Shown here: piece by piece, positions 1 through 7,117 of the stretch
Layout of the letters: each line of letters begins with the position of its first letter
How positions within the stretch are numbered: position 1 is the first letter of the stretch
Origin: Actinomycetota bacterium
GTDB lineage: Bacteria; Actinomycetota; UBA4738; CADDZG01; WHSQ01
Reading direction: 5' to 3'
DNA: 17,060 bases
Assembly (NCBI GenBank): GCA_030448085.1
Contig: JAUJNU010000035.1
Coordinates: 1-17,060 of the forward strand
Notes under the pieces: generated by a model
The model's database searches: none
Told to the model about the DNA's origin: nothing
What the model saw: the letters and a program-made list of their open reading frames with translations, nothing else
Position numbers and translations under genes: made by a program

Positions 1-1
1 C

Positions 2-589
2 AAGGGAACGAACGGCTCGGTCGCCCTCGCTCTGGAGCTGGCGAAGGAAGATCGCTATTACATGCCGTTCCAGTACGGCAACAGCGCCAACGCCGAGGCT
101 CACTACAAGGGGACGGCTCAGGAGATCATCGACGACCTCCCCGAGCTGAAGGCTTTCGTGGCGGGGCTTGGAACCGGCGGCGCGCTCGTCGGCAACGGTC
201 GCAGGCTGAAGGAGCACGACCCAACGATCAAGATCGTTGCCGCGGAGCCCGAGCTCGGCGAGCTCGTCTACGGGTTGCGCTCACTGGACGATGGCTACAT
301 CCCGCCACTGTTCGACCCGGACATCCTGGACGGCAAAGTCAAGGTGAAGGCGAGGGAGTCGATCCTGTGGACGCGCGAGCTCCTCCAGAAGGAGGGGATC
401 TTCGCGGGCATCTCGGCGGGGGCGGTTATCTGGGTGGCTCAGCGTGTGGGCGAGAGGCTCGCGCGTGAAGGCGGAGGCGACGTCGTTTGCCTCCTCGCCG
501 ACGGCGGTTGGAAGTACCTGTCGACCGAGGCCTGGACGCAGGAGATCGACACGGCCGAGGCACAGGTCGAAGAGACCCTGTGGTGGTGA
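2..589 (+). CDS. cysM: Cysteine synthase CysM (O-phosphoserine/CysO type), 3' part
   Basis: This is the C-terminal 195 residues of a fold-type II PLP enzyme; the reading frame is open from base 2, so the start lies outside the window. Visible family motifs are NSANAEAHYKGTAQEI, the glycine-rich phosphate-binding loop GLGTGGALVGNG and FAGISAGAV. The tail ADGGWKYLSTEAW followed by an acidic stretch and a terminal LWW closely resembles, from memory, the end of M. tuberculosis CysM, which makes cysteine from O-phosphoserine and the thiocarboxylated sulfur carrier CysO. The assignment to CysM rather than CysK rests on that tail and on the murI neighbour. The catalytic lysine would lie upstream of the window. 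The stop TGA overlaps the proposed GTG start of murI by 4 bp, so translation is probably coupled. The rhomboid gene that separates cysM and murI in mycobacteria is missing. Confidence 0.93.
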   Translation, partial: KGTNGSVALALELAKEDRYYMPFQYGNSANAEAHYKGTAQEIIDDLPELKAFVAGLGTGGALVGNGRRLKEHDPTIKIVAAEPELGELVYGLRSLDDGYIPPLFDPDILDGKVKVKARESILWTRELLQKEGIFAGISAGAVIWVAQRVGERLAREGGGDVVCLLADGGWKYLSTEAWTQEIDTAEAQVEETLWW

Positions 590-1398
590 GCAAGACCGAC
601 CTTCCGATCGGGATGTTCGATTCAGGGATCGGCGGACTCACGGTCGCGCGCTCGGTGATGGACCTCCTGCCGCATGAAGACCTCATCTATTTCGGCGACA
701 CCGCCCGGTGCCCGTACGGCCCCAGGCCTCAGGACGAGGTCCTGCGTTTCGCTCTGGAGATCATGGACGTGCTCGTCGCCGAGCGCGTGAAGTTGTTGGT
801 CGTTGCCTGCAACACGGCAGCGTCCGCAGCTCTCGAGGTAGCGAGGGAGCGATACGACATCCCGGTGCTGAGCGTTCTGGACCCTGGAGCGCGAGCTGCT
901 GTTGCCGCGACCCGTAACCGCCACATCGGCGTCATCGGGACGCAGGCGACGATCTCGTCGGGTGCTTACCCGAACGCCATAGCCGCCACCAAGGCGAACG
1001 TGCAGGTGACCTCGAAGGCGTGCCCCCGCTTCGTCGAGTTCGTCGAGAAAGGCGACACCACCTCGGACGAGCTGACGCAGGTGGCCGAGGAGTACCTTCA
1101 GCCCTTGAAGGATGACGGCGTCGACACCCTCATCCTCGGCTGCACGCACTACCCGCTACTGTCGGGTGTCATCCGGTACGTGATGGGGGAGGACGTCGTG
1201 CTCGTATCGAGCGCAGAGGTAACGGCGAACGAGGTTTTCGTGCGCCTGAAGAACGAAGGACTGCTGACGCGCTCGGCCGAGCCAGGCGAGCACCGCTTCA
1301 TCTCGTCCGACTCTGAGGGGATGTTCGGGCAGCTCGGCGCGGTCCTGCTCGGCCCCAAGTTCGGCCCGGTGGAGTTAAGGCGGTGGGAGCACCAGTGA
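586..1398 (+). CDS. murI: Glutamate racemase MurI
   Basis: This enzyme converts L- to D-glutamate for peptidoglycan precursors in the cytoplasm. From the GTG at 586 it is 270 residues, normal for the family. Motifs: FDSGIGGLTV near residues 11-20, first catalytic cysteine in VVACNTAAS (C75) and second in LILGCTHYPLL (C186). GTG codons at 580 and 583 are also in frame, but 586 gives the GTGA overlap with the cysM stop that recurs in this operon. The frame is open further upstream, but that extension only mirrors cysM codons. The murI stop overlaps the next gene's start (1395) by 4 bp. Function is secure; the exact start is a choice among three adjacent GTG codons. Confidence 0.96.
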   Translation: MSKTDLPIGMFDSGIGGLTVARSVMDLLPHEDLIYFGDTARCPYGPRPQDEVLRFALEIMDVLVAERVKLLVVACNTAASAALEVARERYDIPVLSVLDPGARAAVAATRNRHIGVIGTQATISSGAYPNAIAATKANVQVTSKACPRFVEFVEKGDTTSDELTQVAEEYLQPLKDDGVDTLILGCTHYPLLSGVIRYVMGEDVVLVSSAEVTANEVFVRLKNEGLLTRSAEPGEHRFISSDSEGMFGQLGAVLLGPKFGPVELRRWEHQ

Positions 1399-2138
1399 GC
1401 CTCGAGGTGACGGTGCTGGGGAGCTCCGGGATGTTCGCGACCGAGCACCGCGCCTGCTCCGGGTACCTGGTCTCGTACTCGGGCATGAACCTGTGGATGG
1501 ACGCAGGTGCCGGCACGTGGCGGAACCTCTTGCAGCACGTCGACTACCCGGCCATAGATGCAGTGCTTCTCACCCACAGGCACATCGACCACACGAGTGA
1601 CGTTTTCCAGGCGTTCCACGCTCGTCGCCATGGCCAGGAGGAGGCCCTGCCGAGCATCCCGTTGTGGGCCCCGGCCGAAACCCTCGAGCGGATCACCGGA
1701 TACGTGACCGACCTCGAGGAGTCGTTCGACCTGTACGAGGTCCAGGCGGGGGGCGGCATCGAGCTGGAGGGGGCATCGCTCTCGTTCTCGGAGATGAGCC
1801 ACTGGGCCGTGACCGTGGGCGTACGGATAGAGCACGAAGGCTTCACGTTCGCGTACTCCTCGGACAGCGGCCCGGCGGGTGACTTCGAGCGACTCGCTCA
1901 CGATGCGGACCTGTTCCTCTGCGAGGCAACCCTGCAGGACGCCGACCCTGAGACCGATGGCCACCTGCGCGCCTCGCAAGCTGCCGAGATAGCGGCCCAG
2001 CAATCGGTCGCCCGGGTCGTTCTGACACACCTTCCCCCGCACAGGGACCTCGGGCTCTCGCTGGCCGAGGCCCACAAGAATGCCGAGGGCGTGTCGCTCG
2101 AGCTCGCTGACGACGGCGATAGATATGAGGTGGGATAG
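1395..2138 (+). CDS. MBL-fold cyclic nucleotide phosphodiesterase, Rv1339-like
   Basis: A 247-residue metallo-beta-lactamase-fold hydrolase. The metal motif HRHIDH lies at residues 61-66; further likely ligands are the His in SEMSHWAV, the Asp in AYSSDSGP and the His in [10 protein letters not shown]. Its place between murI and rph matches M. tuberculosis Rv1339, described as an atypical class II cAMP phosphodiesterase; transferring that activity is inference from synteny and fold. I chose GTG 1395 because GGGAG ends about 5 nt upstream and it overlaps the murI stop as GTGA; an in-frame GTG at 1383 would add four residues but has poor ribosome-binding spacing. A tRNase Z-like or other MBL hydrolase role cannot be excluded from sequence. 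The next gene starts 4 bp after the stop. Confidence 0.88.
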   Translation: MSLEVTVLGSSGMFATEHRACSGYLVSYSGMNLWMDAGAGTWRNLLQHVDYPAIDAVLLTHRHIDHTSDVFQAFHARRHGQEEALPSIPLWAPAETLERITGYVTDLEESFDLYEVQAGGGIELEGASLSFSEMSHWAVTVGVRIEHEGFTFAYSSDSGPAGDFERLAHDADLFLCEATLQDADPETDGHLRASQAAEIAAQQSVARVVLTHLPPHRDLGLSLAEAHKNAEGVSLELADDGDRYEVG

Positions 2139-2142
2139 AGAG

Positions 2143-2874
2143 ATGGCTCGTTCTTACGGAAGGACCCCAGGCCAGCTGCGCCCGGTACGGCTGGACCCCG
2201 GCTTCATGCCCAACGCGGAGGGCTCCTGCTTGGCTGCGACGGGGGACACGAGAGTGATCTGCACGGCGACCCTCGAAGAGGGAGTGCCCAGGTGGATGAA
2301 GGGGCAGGGCCGGGGATGGGTGACGGCCGAGTACTCGATGCTTCCTCGCTCTACGACGGAGCGGGTCTCGCGCGAGGTGAACAAGGGGCGGCCCTCCGGG
2401 CGGACCCAGGAGATCCAGCGCTTGATCGGCAGGTCTCTTCGGGCCGTCACCGACATGGAGGCGATGGGCGAGTGGACCGTGTGGCTCGACTGCGATGTCC
2501 TCCAGGCCGACGGCGGGACGCGCACGGCCTCGATAACGGGCGCCTACGTCGCGCTTGCCCAAGCGTTCATGATGCTCGTCGATCAGGGTCAGATGAAGAG
2601 CCTGCCCCTGATCGACAGCGTGGCCGCCATCAGCGTGGGGATCATCGGCGGGGAGCCCTACCTCGACCTCGACTACTCCGAGGACTCGACCGCGGACGTC
2701 GACATGAACGTGGTGATGACCGGCTCCGGAAGACTCGTCGAGGTCCAGGGAACGGCGGAGCAGGGGACCTTCGACAGAGGTGAGCTCGACCGTCTGCTGG
2801 ACCTCGCCACCTCCGGCATAGCGGAGCTGGTAGGGCATCAGGAACGAGCCCTCGGGGGGCCGGAGGAGGAGTGA
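2143..2874 (+). CDS. rph: Ribonuclease PH
   Basis: A phosphorolytic 3'-5' exoribonuclease that trims tRNA 3' ends, acting as a cytoplasmic ring of subunits. It is 243 residues, about the usual length. Visible motifs: [16 protein letters not shown] near residues 34-49, [15 protein letters not shown] (R87 matches the tRNA-contacting arginine region), the phosphate-binding [15 protein letters not shown] around residues 121-135, and the acidic [15 protein letters not shown] that supplies metal-binding aspartates. The ATG at 2143 is preceded by a purine-rich GATAGAGAG; an in-frame ATG at 2125 would add six residues and is less likely. The stop overlaps the GTG start of rdgB by 4 bp. The chromosomal order rph-rdgB is widespread in actinomycetes. 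Confidence 0.96.
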   Translation: MARSYGRTPGQLRPVRLDPGFMPNAEGSCLAATGDTRVICTATLEEGVPRWMKGQGRGWVTAEYSMLPRSTTERVSREVNKGRPSGRTQEIQRLIGRSLRAVTDMEAMGEWTVWLDCDVLQADGGTRTASITGAYVALAQAFMMLVDQGQMKSLPLIDSVAAISVGIIGGEPYLDLDYSEDSTADVDMNVVMTGSGRLVEVQGTAEQGTFDRGELDRLLDLATSGIAELVGHQERALGGPEEE

Positions 2875-3455
2875 GGGCGGTCTTCGCCTCACGCAACCGG
2901 CACAAGGCGGAGCAGGTGGCTCTGCTTCTGCCGGACGTGACGCTCATCCCTGTGGATGATCTCGCACCGGACCTCGAGCTGCAGGAGCCCTTCTCGACTT
3001 TCGAGGAGAACGCGCTGGCGAAGGCGCGGGCGGTTGTTCACGCCACCGGGATGCCTGCCATAGCCGATGACTCCGGGCTCGAGGTGGACGTCCTCGGGGG
3101 CAAGCCCGGCGTCCTGTCGGCTCGCTTCGCGGGGGAAGGTGCAACCGATCGGGAGAACAACGCCAAGCTCGTGGAGGAGCTGAGCGGCCTCCCCCCCGAC
3201 ATCCTCACGTGCCGGTATCGGTGTGTTGCCGTGCTGGTGGCACCCAAGTGGCAGGAGGTGACGGCCGAGGGAGCCTGCGAGGGGCGAGTGGTGCTCGAGC
3301 CTCGCGGCACCATGGGCTTCGGGTACGACCCTCATGTCGTTCCAGAGGGGGACATGCGCACGATGGCCGAGATCCCGCTCGAGGAGAAGCTGAGGTTCAG
3401 CCACCGGGGTAAGGCCTTCACCGCGCTGCGCGAGCAGCTGGCCCGCCCGACATGA
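2871..3455 (+). CDS. rdgB: dITP/XTP pyrophosphatase RdgB (Ham1)
   Basis: A nucleotide-pool cleaning enzyme that hydrolyses dITP, ITP and XTP to monophosphates so they are not built into DNA or RNA. Family motifs are all present: SRNRHKAEQ (residues 7-15, triphosphate binding), FEENALAKA (44-52), [16 protein letters not shown] (65-80, with catalytic D66/D67), MGFGYDP (148-154) and SHRGKAF (177-183). Length is 194 residues, typical. The GTG start at 2871 has a strong GGAGGAG just upstream and forms GTGA with the rph stop. Its own stop shares the ATGA overlap with pdxH at 3452, so it is almost certainly translated from the same message. Confidence 0.96.
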   Translation: MRAVFASRNRHKAEQVALLLPDVTLIPVDDLAPDLELQEPFSTFEENALAKARAVVHATGMPAIADDSGLEVDVLGGKPGVLSARFAGEGATDRENNAKLVEELSGLPPDILTCRYRCVAVLVAPKWQEVTAEGACEGRVVLEPRGTMGFGYDPHVVPEGDMRTMAEIPLEEKLRFSHRGKAFTALREQLARPT

Positions 3456-4120
3456 GTGACGAGCCCCGCGGCGTGGAGGACGTGAGCCGCGCCGTCGCCG
3501 GAGTGAGGGCCGAGTTCAGCGAGGAGCCGCTCTCGCGGAAGGATCTTCGGGACGACCCTCTCGATCAGTTCGGCCACTGGATGGCGGCCGCTCTCGAGCA
3601 TCAGCCGGAGACGGCGAACGCGGTCACCGTCGCCACCTCCGATGCGTCCGGGATGCCCTCGGCCCGGACAGTGCTCCTCAGAGGGTTCGACGAACGGGGA
3701 TTCGTCTTCTTCACGAACTACGAGAGCCGGAAAGGGCGCGACCTGGCGGGAAACCCCCAGGCGAGCCTTCTCTTCTACTGGTCCACGCTGCAGCGTCAGG
3801 TGGCCGTCGGGGGGCCGGTCGAGAAGGTGAGCCCGGAGGAGTCTGACGAGTATTTCCAGGCCCGGCCCCGGCCCTGCCCGCTGGGGGCATGGGCGTCGCA
3901 GCTGAGCGTCGTGATCCGCACGAGGGTGGAGCTGGAGGAAGGGGTGGCCGCCACGGCGTGCCGGTTCCACGGCGATGTCCCGCGGCCCCCTTATTGTGGC
4001 GGCTTCCGCGTCGTCCCGCAGACGATCGAGTTCTGGCAGGGCCGACAGAGCCGCCTGCACGACAGGTTCCGCCACACCCGCGCCGGAGACGGCTGGACGA
4101 TCGAACGTCTATCCCCCTGA
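3452..4120 (+). CDS. pdxH: Pyridoxamine 5'-phosphate oxidase PdxH
   Basis: An FMN-dependent oxidase that makes pyridoxal 5'-phosphate from PNP or PMP in vitamin B6 salvage. At 222 residues it is full length. Signature stretches in order: SARTVLLRGFDERGFVFFTN (residues 70-89), ESRKGRDL (91-98), NPQASLLFYW (101-110), LQRQVAVGGPVEKVS, SDEYFQARPR, GAWAS and the C-terminal TIEFWQGRQSRLHDR (191-205) with closing WTIERLSP. The usual RP..SQIGAWAS appears as RPRPCPLGAWAS, a modest departure. The start overlaps rdgB by 4 bp. It is the last gene of the operon and supplies the PLP needed by CysM at the operon head. Its stop faces the hisN-like gene 11 bp away; no clear terminator is visible between them. 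Confidence 0.95.
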   Translation: MSDEPRGVEDVSRAVAGVRAEFSEEPLSRKDLRDDPLDQFGHWMAAALEHQPETANAVTVATSDASGMPSARTVLLRGFDERGFVFFTNYESRKGRDLAGNPQASLLFYWSTLQRQVAVGGPVEKVSPEESDEYFQARPRPCPLGAWASQLSVVIRTRVELEEGVAATACRFHGDVPRPPYCGGFRVVPQTIEFWQGRQSRLHDRFRHTRAGDGWTIERLSP

Positions 4121-4131
4121 CAAGCTTGTGC

Positions 4132-4931
4132 TCACCTACTGAGCTCGTCTGTCGCCGCTAGAAGCGCTACGACCTCGTCGTGTAAGAGTCCGTTCGTCGT
4201 GAGGCAGGGCTCGCCATCGCTCCACGGCGACCCGTCAAAGGTGGTGAGCCGGCCCCGGCCTCCGCCAAGATCGGCTCCAGTGCCGCCACGTCCCACAACG
4301 CGAGCCGTGGCTCGAGCATCACGTGGCCCGCCCCTCGAGCGACCAGAACATGCCCCCAGAAGTCGCCGAAGCCCCGGGTTCGGGCGGCCCCGGCCAACAG
4401 GCGGGCGAACGGTGCCTCGAGACCCATCTCCGCGAAGCCCGCAGCCCTGCCGAACATCACCGTGGCGCCGTCCAGCCGGGCCTGGGGGCTCACCCTGATG
4501 GAGCTCTCGTTGAAGCGTGCGCCGAGCCCCTGCGCAGCGTCGTAACTCTCGCCCAGGGCGGGGGCGTGGCAGGCGCCGACGACGCTCTCGCCGTCGATCT
4601 GCAGGGCCACCAGGGTGGCCCACACCGGTATCTCGGCCATGAAGTTGTTCGTCCCGTCGACGGGATCCACGACCCAGGTCGGGGCTCCGGGCCGGGCCTC
4701 GCCGCCGTTGGCGGCGGTCAGGCCCTCTTCCTCGCCCAGGATGTTGTGCTCGGGGAAAGACTCGAGGATCCGCGCCCGGATGGCCGTCTCGGCGGCCCGG
4801 TCCGCCTCGGTGACCCAGGTCCCATCGCCCTTGCGGGTGGCTTCCGGCTCGTGCTCGTAGAAGCCCATCGCCGTCTCGGCCCCCAGGCGCGCCAGCTCGA
4901 CGGCTAGCTCCAGCTCCCGTTCCAGGCCCAC
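4132..4931 (-). CDS. Inositol monophosphatase family, histidinol-phosphatase (HisN)-like, frameshifted near 3' end
   Basis: A Mg-dependent phosphatase of the IMPase superfamily. Motifs are GEEEG (residues 66-70), VVDPVDGTNNF (87-97, metal-binding aspartates) and LALWDVAALEPILAEAG near 210-226; GFGDFWGHVLVARGAG is typical of actinobacterial HisN. The frame from GTG 4931 would end at 4167 with an unlike tail. One base shift at the C4 run 4253-4256 instead restores a family-like end (GRLTTFDGSPW, then NGLLHDEVVALL) stopping at 4132. So the gene is either really frameshifted or one C is missing in the sequence. The start GTG lies one base after the tRNA-Leu 3' end with no Shine-Dalgarno visible; the next in-frame ATG (4868) would remove the N-terminal helix. 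Substrate could also be inositol phosphate. Confidence 0.85.
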
Positions 4932-4932
4932 G

Positions 4933-5016
4933 TGCGAGAGGGGGGACTCGAACCCCCACGTCCGTTAAGACACAAGCTCCTAATGCTGGAGCGTCTGCCA
5001 ATTCCGCCACTCTCGC
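4933..5016 (-). tRNA. tRNA-Leu (anticodon UAG)
   Basis: The minus strand folds as a class II tRNA of 84 nt. The acceptor stem GCGAGAG/CTCTCGC is perfect with discriminator A73; D arm reads GGCGGAATTGGCAGACGC; the anticodon loop is ATTAGGA, giving T33 and anticodon TAG with G37, as in leucine tRNAs. A long variable arm (GTCT/GGAC with loop TAAC) and T arm GGGGG-TTCGAGT-CCCCC follow. The anticodon stem CCAGC/GCTTG has one mismatch, C28 with U42. CCA is not encoded. The phosphatase GTG starts at 4931, one base beyond the 3' end. Confidence 0.95.
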
Positions 5017-5089
5017 AGGCGGTCATCGTATCCACGAAATGCTTGAAATCGTTCTGATGGTGTAGCAAGCTCCCGTTTGGGTAACTCAT

Positions 5090-5596
5090 GTGCACGGTTC
5101 AGAACTAGCGAACAGACGGGGGCCCCACTCGGTGAGAGAGTTCTTATTGGCGCGGAACCCGAGCTGCGCCGCCCAAGCGCGCGAGGGCGTGGCTGAGTTC
5201 CTCGCTTCCTACGCCATCACGGAAGATGAGATCTACGACATCCTTCTCGCGGTGACCGAAGCGGTCGGCAACGCCTATCGCCATGGGGCGGGACCCGAGG
5301 ACGAAGCCCAGATCCGCGTCCGATGTGAGATGGGCAAGACGTTGAAGGTCGAGGTGATCGACGACGGGCCCGGCTTCGCCTTCGACAGGGACCAACTGCT
5401 CGCCCCACCCGAGCTCGACACGACGTCGGGGCGCGGCTTCTATCTGATGTCCCAGCTGATGGACGATGTGAACGTGACCTCGTCCCCATCAGGCACGACA
5501 ATCACGCTCACCCGTCGCTGTCGCTACCAGGAGCCCGAACCGGGCTTGCCCCGGTTGACTTCCTACTCGGCCAGCGCGGTCTTCGGGCTGCCGTAG
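5090..5596 (+). CDS. RsbW-like anti-sigma factor / serine kinase (HATPase)
   Basis: A 168-residue GHKL ATPase-fold protein. The N box is EAVGNAYRHG (residues 57-66), the G1 box DDGPGF (91-96) and the G2 region GRGFYLM (114-120); there is no H box. This is the pattern of RsbW/SpoIIAB-type proteins, which hold a sigma factor or phosphorylate an anti-sigma antagonist on serine. No sigma factor or STAS-domain partner is next to it, so its target is unknown. The GTG at 5090 is the first start in frame; a GTG at 5132 is also possible, and neither has a strong ribosome-binding site. Its last 34 bp overlap the 3' end of the convergent gene on the minus strand. Confidence 0.85.
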   Translation: MHGSELANRRGPHSVREFLLARNPSCAAQAREGVAEFLASYAITEDEIYDILLAVTEAVGNAYRHGAGPEDEAQIRVRCEMGKTLKVEVIDDGPGFAFDRDQLLAPPELDTTSGRGFYLMSQLMDDVNVTSSPSGTTITLTRRCRYQEPEPGLPRLTSYSASAVFGLP

Positions 5597-6240
5597 CCGG
5601 AGAAAACCTCCAGGTATAAGCCCGCGTCACCGCTCCAGCCGAGCGCTGCGATCTGTTCCTTCGTCCTGCGGCCCGATAGCGCACGGAAGACCTCGAAAGG
5701 CTCTCCCTCGACCGTGGCCCCCGGCTCGCCATCGCCGACGGTCCGGCTCTGATAGCCGACCTCGACCCGCAGGGGCGGTAGCTCCCGCTCCTTCAACCTC
5801 CTGCCCAGCCATCGCAGATACGTGTCGAGGCCGATCTCCACGGCGTCAGAGTCCCGGCTCCCAGGGCGCCCGAGCGCGCCGCGGGCATCGTGTTCGTGCG
5901 TAACGAGGTCGGCGACGATGAGGCCGGCCATCGCAGGAGGGACGACGTCGAGGGCGGGCTCTAGCTGGGCTGCGGCGGCCCCCCACTCGTCGAGCAGCGA
6001 GCCGAGGTCCCTGCCTTTCCGGGTGGTCACCTGAACCTCGGTCCACTGCTCCTGGCCTGCTTCCGCGAGGTTTCCGGCGGTCGCATCCGCCGCAACCCCT
6101 GCTAAGTGCGCTACGAGGTCACGCACGTTCCAAGCTGGGCAGGCAGGTACCTCGGTCGTGAGTTCCTGGGGGCGCACCGATAGGGCGAGCTCTGTGATGC
6201 GCTCACGGGAGCCGCGGTAGGCGTCCCCGAATCTCCCCAT
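5563..6240 (-). CDS. Maleylpyruvate isomerase family mycothiol-dependent enzyme (DinB-like fold)
   Basis: A 225-residue protein with the N-terminal MDMPI/DinB-like four-helix metal fold: CPAWNVRDLVAHLAGV (residues 34-49) gives H45 and DLVTHEHDARGALG (111-124) gives H115, the usual divalent-metal positions. A C-terminal domain of about 80 residues follows, as in the two-domain family members. Members act on mycothiol conjugates or are uncharacterised; the substrate here is unknown. The ATG at 6240 starts just before the conserved helix. It lies 55 bp downstream of the histidine kinase gene on the same strand and could share its transcript. The stop lies inside the 3' end of the opposite RsbW-like gene. 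The family is largely confined to mycothiol-making actinomycetes, supporting the taxonomic call. Confidence 0.85.
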   Translation of the reverse strand: MGRFGDAYRGSRERITELALSVRPQELTTEVPACPAWNVRDLVAHLAGVAADATAGNLAEAGQEQWTEVQVTTRKGRDLGSLLDEWGAAAAQLEPALDVVPPAMAGLIVADLVTHEHDARGALGRPGSRDSDAVEIGLDTYLRWLGRRLKERELPPLRVEVGYQSRTVGDGEPGATVEGEPFEVFRALSGRRTKEQIAALGWSGDAGLYLEVFSGYGSPKTALAE

Positions 6241-6295
6241 GGACCGACTCTAGCGCGGGAGCGAAGCGCAGTCGCGTTAGGAAGAGCCGTGCGTT

Positions 6296-7015
6296 CTAGC
6301 TAAGCGGCAGAGTCAGCTTGAAGCGGCAGCCGGGAGCGTCCTTGCTCTCGAGCTTCAGGTCGCCACCGTGGGATCGCGCTATCGCCCTCGAGATGTAGAG
6401 GCCGAGGCCCGTCCCATCTTCCGTCGCTCCGAGGCGGGAGAACTTCTGGAACAGCTCGTCCTCGCGGTCCTCGGCGACCCCCCGGCCCTCGTCGTTCACG
6501 CAGATGGCGACCGTCGACCCGACGACGCTGATCGTGATCTGGATCTCGGAGCCCCGCTTGCTGAACTTGACGGCGTTCGAAACGAGGTTCACGAGGACCT
6601 GCCGGATCCGATCTGCATCCACCTGGATGAGGGTGTCGTCCTCGACCCGAACCGACAGCTCGTGGTCCCTGACGAAGAGCTCGAGATCCGAGACGACCTC
6701 CTCCACGAGGGAGCTGATGAGGACCTCCTTGAGGTCGAGCAGAAGGCACTCTTCCGCTATCGAGCCGGAGTCCGCTATCGACGTGACGAGCGAGCGCAGC
6801 CTGTTGATGCCATGGTCGAGGCCCTTCATCGCCGTGGTGAGCGTGTCCTCGTCCCGCTTGAGCCGTGCATCCGCCGCTATCCGGGCCCACCCCTCGATGG
6901 CGGCCAGGGGGTTGCGAAGCTCGTGGGCGAGGAGGGAGAGCATCTCGTCGGCCGGCGTGCCAAGGGTCTCGGCGCCGGGACGCCCCTCCCCCTGCTCGTG
7001 CCGTCTGTCGTCCAT
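6296..7015 (-). CDS. Small soluble histidine kinase, orphan
   Basis: A 239-residue two-component kinase consisting almost only of the catalytic core. The dimerisation H box LLAHELRNPLAAIEGW holds the phospho-accepting His near residue 31; the N box is QVLVNLVSNAVKFS, G1 is VNDEGRGVAEDRED, the F region LFQKFSRLG and G2 GTGLGLYISRAI. There is no transmembrane segment and no recognisable sensor domain, only about 25 charged residues before the H box. No response regulator lies in this window. I prefer ATG 7015, 9 nt after AAGAGGAG; the in-frame ATG at 7024 directly touches that site. A GATAAT box lies upstream at 7071-7076, with a 7-bp inverted repeat beyond it. Confidence 0.92.
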   Translation of the reverse strand: MDDRRHEQGEGRPGAETLGTPADEMLSLLAHELRNPLAAIEGWARIAADARLKRDEDTLTTAMKGLDHGINRLRSLVTSIADSGSIAEECLLLDLKEVLISSLVEEVVSDLELFVRDHELSVRVEDDTLIQVDADRIRQVLVNLVSNAVKFSKRGSEIQITISVVGSTVAICVNDEGRGVAEDREDELFQKFSRLGATEDGTGLGLYISRAIARSHGGDLKLESKDAPGCRFKLTLPLS

Positions 7016-7070
7016 CTCTCTCATCTCCTCTTCCCCGGCTTTCGGGGGGCCCGTCGACGGGCACCTCGCG

Positions 7071-7076
7071 ATTATC
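7071..7076 (-). promoter_or_regulatory. Candidate -10 box of the histidine kinase gene
   Basis: The minus strand reads GATAAT, one base from the TATAAT consensus, about 56 nt before the chosen kinase start. No good -35 hexamer lies 16-18 nt upstream, so if real the promoter may need an activator. The inverted repeat at 7100-7117 lies about 24 nt upstream of this box, covering the -35 area and beyond. Confidence 0.35.
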
Positions 7077-7099
7077 GGCCTCAGGCGGACTAGACTTTA

Positions 7100-7117
7100 G
7101 TAGTCACAAATGACTAC
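7100..7117. promoter_or_regulatory. Perfect inverted repeat, candidate operator
   Basis: GTAGTCA-CAAA-TGACTAC is a perfect 7-bp inverted repeat with a 4-nt centre. It is AT-richer than its surroundings and sits upstream of the minus-strand kinase gene. Size and position fit a dimeric regulator's binding site. It could instead be a small hairpin, but no T run follows on either strand, so a terminator is unlikely. No regulator is identified. Confidence 0.45.

Noticed and set aside
487..585. N-terminal extension of MurI
   Set aside because: The extra 33 residues are Arg-rich and lie entirely over cysM codons; the racemase fold begins at PIGMFDSG.
3332..4075. Long minus-strand frame opposite pdxH
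   Set aside because: PdxH motifs on the plus strand are complete; this frame is a GC-driven shadow.
4132..5010. A 292-codon minus-strand frame covering the phosphatase gene and starting inside the tRNA
   Set aside because: Its N-terminal part is simply translated tRNA-Leu and its middle is the out-of-frame, Arg/Gly-rich image of the phosphatase. Only its last ~40 codons belong to the phosphatase after the frameshift.
7049..7062. Perfect palindrome gcccgtcgacgggc in the kinase leader
   Set aside because: It is a GC-only palindrome around a SalI-type core, expected now and then in DNA of this composition; it might fold in the leader, but nothing else supports a function.
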